Of a stretch of DNA of 64,000 bases, positions 60,436 to 64,000 are shown piece by piece. The notes beneath the pieces were generated by a model, which saw only the letters and a program-made list of their open reading frames with translations, made no database searches and was not told the origin of the DNA. The position numbers and the translations under genes were made by a program. The DNA is from Punica granatum (taxonomy: Eukaryota; Streptophyta; Magnoliopsida; Myrtales; Lythraceae). Positions within the stretch are counted from its first letter, which is position 1, and every line of letters begins with the position of its first letter. The stretch spans positions 3,038,001-3,102,000 of the forward strand of contig NC_045133.1 in assembly GCF_007655135.1 (NCBI RefSeq). The letters run 5' to 3'.

Positions 60436-62660
60436 AATCGCGCCTGCGCTTAGCGCCTGCGTGAGTGCTATTATAAAGTACCATAAAATATAAAACGATA
60501 TTTTACTTACATGTAATTTTCTTAACTTAATATTTATTTTACTTATGTTTTTTCAGTTTATGACCCATTTCTTGACATACTATTCAATATCACTTTACTT
60601 TTTTAATCTCACGTCAAATTATTACAAAGAATCGTAATGACAGTATTGGTCGTAATATATATTATAGTATTTAATCTATTTCCGAAATGTTCATCCTTTT
60701 CTCTGAGTCGTCACATTGCAGAAGTCATATCCGCTTAATTAGTTCACTGAGCTAAAGAAAGAAAGAATGAGAATCAGTTCAAGAAGAGACTGAGGCTGTA
60801 CATGCTCTAGGTATCTTCTTATTCTATTTGGCTTCTCATTCATCTCTTCTTCTATTTCAGATTTCTTGCCATTAATATCATTCAATTGAAATTTGGAATT
60901 TGGGCATCAATACTTGGATTAGTTGATGTCTGCAAAGAATTAAGTGACCAATGTATTAAGACAGGCAACAAGATTCTATTAACACTGTCTGCACATTGAC
61001 AATACAGAAATTTATTTCAATATGTGCCTTTGATTGGTTTTACAGAGGACTTTAACTCAATAGGCTTTACCTGTCTATGTAGAAAGAACTAGAAGAAGTA
61101 CTCAGGTGGGGAAAGAAACACCACACCCTTTATACCAGCCGTGTCAAAGTAATGTAATAAAATAATCATAATTAGATCTAATCAGACCATTGTAAGGTCT
61201 CAATAGGTTCTTCCTCTAGCATGTCACCTACCTAAGTGAGCATTAACATTATTCACTGAAGTCTTATGAGTTAAATAATTTTCGAGGCCACATATCGATT
61301 ATGAATTTGTTGATAATTTCGGAACTCTTCAATCAGTCTTAGATCACTACACACATTAGAATTTATAAGAACCTTTAATTGACAAGCTTGCTAAGTTCCA
61401 AAATTGATTTAGTCATGAGCATGATAATCGTCGCGGTTCTCACAATAATATATGCCTAATTTTTTAAAAACATGGAACTTCAGTTATTTAGAGGGCCAAT
61501 CCAGTTCAGAGGGCATATGTTGACATGCACTTTTCTTTGGAAGGCTGATGAATGGAGATTAAGCACATGCGGGCTTTGGCAGGAGCTCAGGCCAAGGCAC
61601 CCCCCTGGTCCCTTGGCATAAGCTTCTCTGGTCGTGGCTCATTTGCCTCCAGCGTCTTTGATGATAAGTGATAATCTTCATTAAGCACCAATAATTGTAG
61701 CTCAGACATGTAACTATAGTCTTGAATATCCATTTGTTCTGTTTTGGCGTGTGGATTTTTTATGAAACAATAAATATGGTGTTTAAGTAGTATCAACACT
61801 ATAGTTCCATCATATTTTCACTTTGCAGAATTTACAAATAGTTCCGAAAATCAAAAAAGTAAAAATTAGGACTAGTGGTGATTAGAAGGATGGTGGGAGC
61901 CTTGCCGGTACCCCCTGCCCCACAAAATTTGGGATAATATGAGTGCATATGTGATTTTGTTTGCCAAATTATAAACATTTGGCGGGGTTCTTGCTCTTTC
62001 ACAACTGTGTGGTATATAGTAACAATTCGACATATCGCCATTTTTCTCGAGCGACCCTTTTGTATGCATGCTGGTAAGACTGATCGAAAAGACTAATTTT
62101 TCAAATAGGAAAAAGAAGCTTATTGAGCCTATATTTAAAGGGGATCTAGCCGATTATCGTACGGGTTCTTATACTCTTATCAAGTTAGTCTTCATTCCTT
62201 CCCACTCCACCAGGTGTGTAGCTCTTTTCACTATGCTATGACCAGATCCCTCACGAAAGACCCTATACCTCTTATATATATATATATATATATATACCCT
62301 TTAAGATTATCTGTTATCATGTTTTATGCCAATCTCTTGCAAGCTATCGTTCCTAATTCAAGGAGAAGCGATCGTTCGAGAAATGGCTTGATGAACTGTT
62401 CACATGCAACTCGCAGAAGCTGTAAGGACACAGCCACTGTTATGAATAGTATGCTGGGTTGAAACATGAGATAAAAATTGCCTCCCCTTGGTCCCTTATG
62501 TTGACTTCACACTTCATTACTTATAATTTTGGTAAGCATTTGCAACTTCTTACTTTTTCAGTCATATAAAATTTTTTAGTCTCACGCGATTGCCTACTAT
62601 TTATACAAAAAAAAGAAAAAGGAAAATGAAAATTTCTTAGCTACCTGTTCCTGAAAACGA
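60436..62660. other. Intergenic DNA, no gene recognised
   Basis: Several short open frames on the complement (61587-61799, 61832-62041) without known motifs. A (TA)n run at 62275-62297. Confidence 0.4.
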
Positions 62661-62674
62661 AAGATTTAAGCAAA

Positions 62675-63609
62675 TAGTAAATTGACAAATTGACCATCCA
62701 GGTATGCATATTACATTAAATCTGATATCAAGAAATTTTTTACATCAAATTGAACATTGAGAGATTAAGTGTATATTAAATCAGACCTCAATAAATTTTT
62801 TACATCAAATTGAACATTGAGAGATTAAGTATACATCAAATCGAACCTCAAGAAATTTTTTATATCAAATTAAACCTTGAAAGATTAAGTGCACATTAAA
62901 TCCGACTTTCCGTCATAATGCCGTCCAAAAATGAATGAAAAAATATGATTTGACATTCAACAACTGATGTGGCATTGTTTAATTGTTTTCTTTCATTTTT
63001 TTATATTATTCCTCATTTTTGTCTGGCTTAAAAAAAAATTTCCTACAGTTCACTGACTTTTCAGTCGGAGGCAAGAAAAACTTGCTCTTCTCGACGCATT
63101 CTCCTCAATTGCTGGTGCTCTCGGCGTAGACTCTCAAATCGTTATCGCCGTAAGCTCTCTATGCCAAGAGCACTAGCGATTGAAGAGGGCGCGTTGGGAG
63201 GAGAAATTTTTTTCCGCCTCCGACTGAAAAGTCATAGAACTGTAGGAAATACTTTTTAAAATCAGACAAAAATGGAGAATAATAAAAAAAAATTGAAGAA
63301 AACAATCAAATAATGCCACATCAACTGTTGAATACCAGATCAGATTTTTCCATCCATTTTTAGATGACATTATGATGGAAGGTCGGATTTGATGTACACT
63401 TAATTTTTCAATATTCAATTTCATATAAAAAATTTCTTGAGGTCGGATTTGATATACAATTAATCTCTTAAGATTCAATTTGATAAAAAAATTATGAGGT
63501 CGGATTTGATGTATATTTAATCTCTCAATGTTCAATTTAATATAAAAGAATTTTGAAATCGGATTTGATGTAATATGCATATTTGGAGGACTAATTTTTC
63601 AATTTACTC
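62675..63609. mobile_element. MULE-like foldback element with 9-bp target duplication
   Basis: Terminal inverted repeats start TAGTAAATTGACAAATTGAC at the left and (complement of the right end) GAGTAAATTGAAAAATTAGT. They run for about 300 bp and contain three to four ~60-bp tandem sub-units with TCAAATTGAACATTGAGAGA (left) and their complements (right). A second inverted pair sits inside (CAGTTC.CTGACTTTTCAGTC left, its complement at 63220-63245). The element is flanked by identical TTAAGCAAA at 62666-62674 and 63610-63618. A 9-bp duplication and long terminal repeats point to Mutator-like elements. It encodes no transposase and is non-autonomous. Confidence 0.85.
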
Positions 63610-63742
63610 TTAAGCAAACGACACGACCATGAGAAATCACAAGGGAAAATCTAATCCACACAAATTTACGAGGACGAGGGGATGTACGGAAAAGCCTCTG
63701 TTCTTTCCCAAAGTCCCCAAATTCAAGCAGATTCAAAGCTCA

Positions 63743-63979
63743 ATGGCCATGGCTTGTTCACTGAATCCATCTCTCTCCTGCCATTCTAATCCCCTCAGCT
63801 TCGCCTTTCCTAATACCCACAGAACCCCTTTCCTCGGCTTCCCCGAGTCTGCCTCCTTCAGAGGGAAGCATCGCCATTGCCATGTGAAATCGGGCAGATC
63901 AAGAATCAGAGCAGCTGTTGGTGAGAAGGACCAGAGCTACACCGCTGCTCCAGTTCTTGTTCAAGAACAGCTCAGCCCG
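63743..63979 (+). CDS. First exon of a probable chloroplast-targeted protein (gene runs off the window)
   Basis: 79 codons from ATG 63743 to a good donor CCG/GTAAGG at 63980. The N-terminus MAMACSLNPSLSCHSNPLSF is rich in Ser, Pro and hydroxylated residues, almost lacks acidic residues for ~34 positions, and is followed by Arg/Lys/His-rich sequence ending RSRIRAAVGE, like a stroma-processing site (IRAAV). This is typical of a plastid transit peptide. The mature protein begins near GEKDQSYTAAPVLVQEQLSP but is too short here to identify. The MULE-like element ends only ~135 bp upstream, so it lies in the promoter. Confidence 0.6.
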
Positions 63980-64000
63980 GTAAGGTTCTTCCTCCCATTT

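Overview
The window is nuclear DNA from a flowering plant, most likely a eudicot. Coding sequence is cut into many short exons by AT-rich GT-AG introns, intergenic DNA is very AT-rich and carries plant-type MITE, MULE, hAT and SINE-like sequences, and every recognisable protein is a plant housekeeping or plant-specific family. No species can be fixed from the sequence alone.

Layout: 1-12.6 kb is gene-poor and repeat-rich (a Tourist-like MITE, Helitron-like ends, SINE-like tRNA derivatives, tandem repeats). From 12.9 to 42.2 kb four complete genes lie on the + strand. They are a DExH-box RNA helicase with a dsRNA-binding domain (19 exons, 1196 aa), the peroxisome biogenesis factor PEX3 (7 exons, 368 aa), the spliceosome NTC subunit SPF27/MOS4 (6 exons, 254 aa) and the translation termination GTPase eRF3 (18 exons, 512 aa). 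All four models were rebuilt exon by exon and stay in frame to their stops. They share general RNA, translation and organelle housekeeping roles but do not form a cluster.

From 43 to 57.5 kb the DNA is a graveyard with structure: a myosin-TH1-like exon facing a broken PPR fragment, an unidentified small ORF, then a 9.7-kb nested array. The array holds two 4.8-kb copies, each with three ~1.48-kb modules, each module with one C2H2/C2HC zinc-finger exon and most with ~0.8-kb inverted-repeat units. It is followed by an exon-like fragment, a broken NADH-glutamate-synthase fragment and a hAT-type MITE. The 58-59 kb segment carries a DUF295 F-box-family C-terminal exon on the - strand. The 59.8-60.4 kb segment is a direct-direct-inverted repeat triplet, 62.7-63.6 kb is a MULE-like foldback element with 9-bp target duplications, and the window ends inside a gene whose first exon encodes a probable chloroplast transit peptide.

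The most unusual items are the nested zinc-finger/inverted-repeat array, an in-frame possible alternative last exon for SPF27/MOS4, and a 133-bp GC-rich imperfect hairpin at 32.9 kb in otherwise AT-rich DNA.
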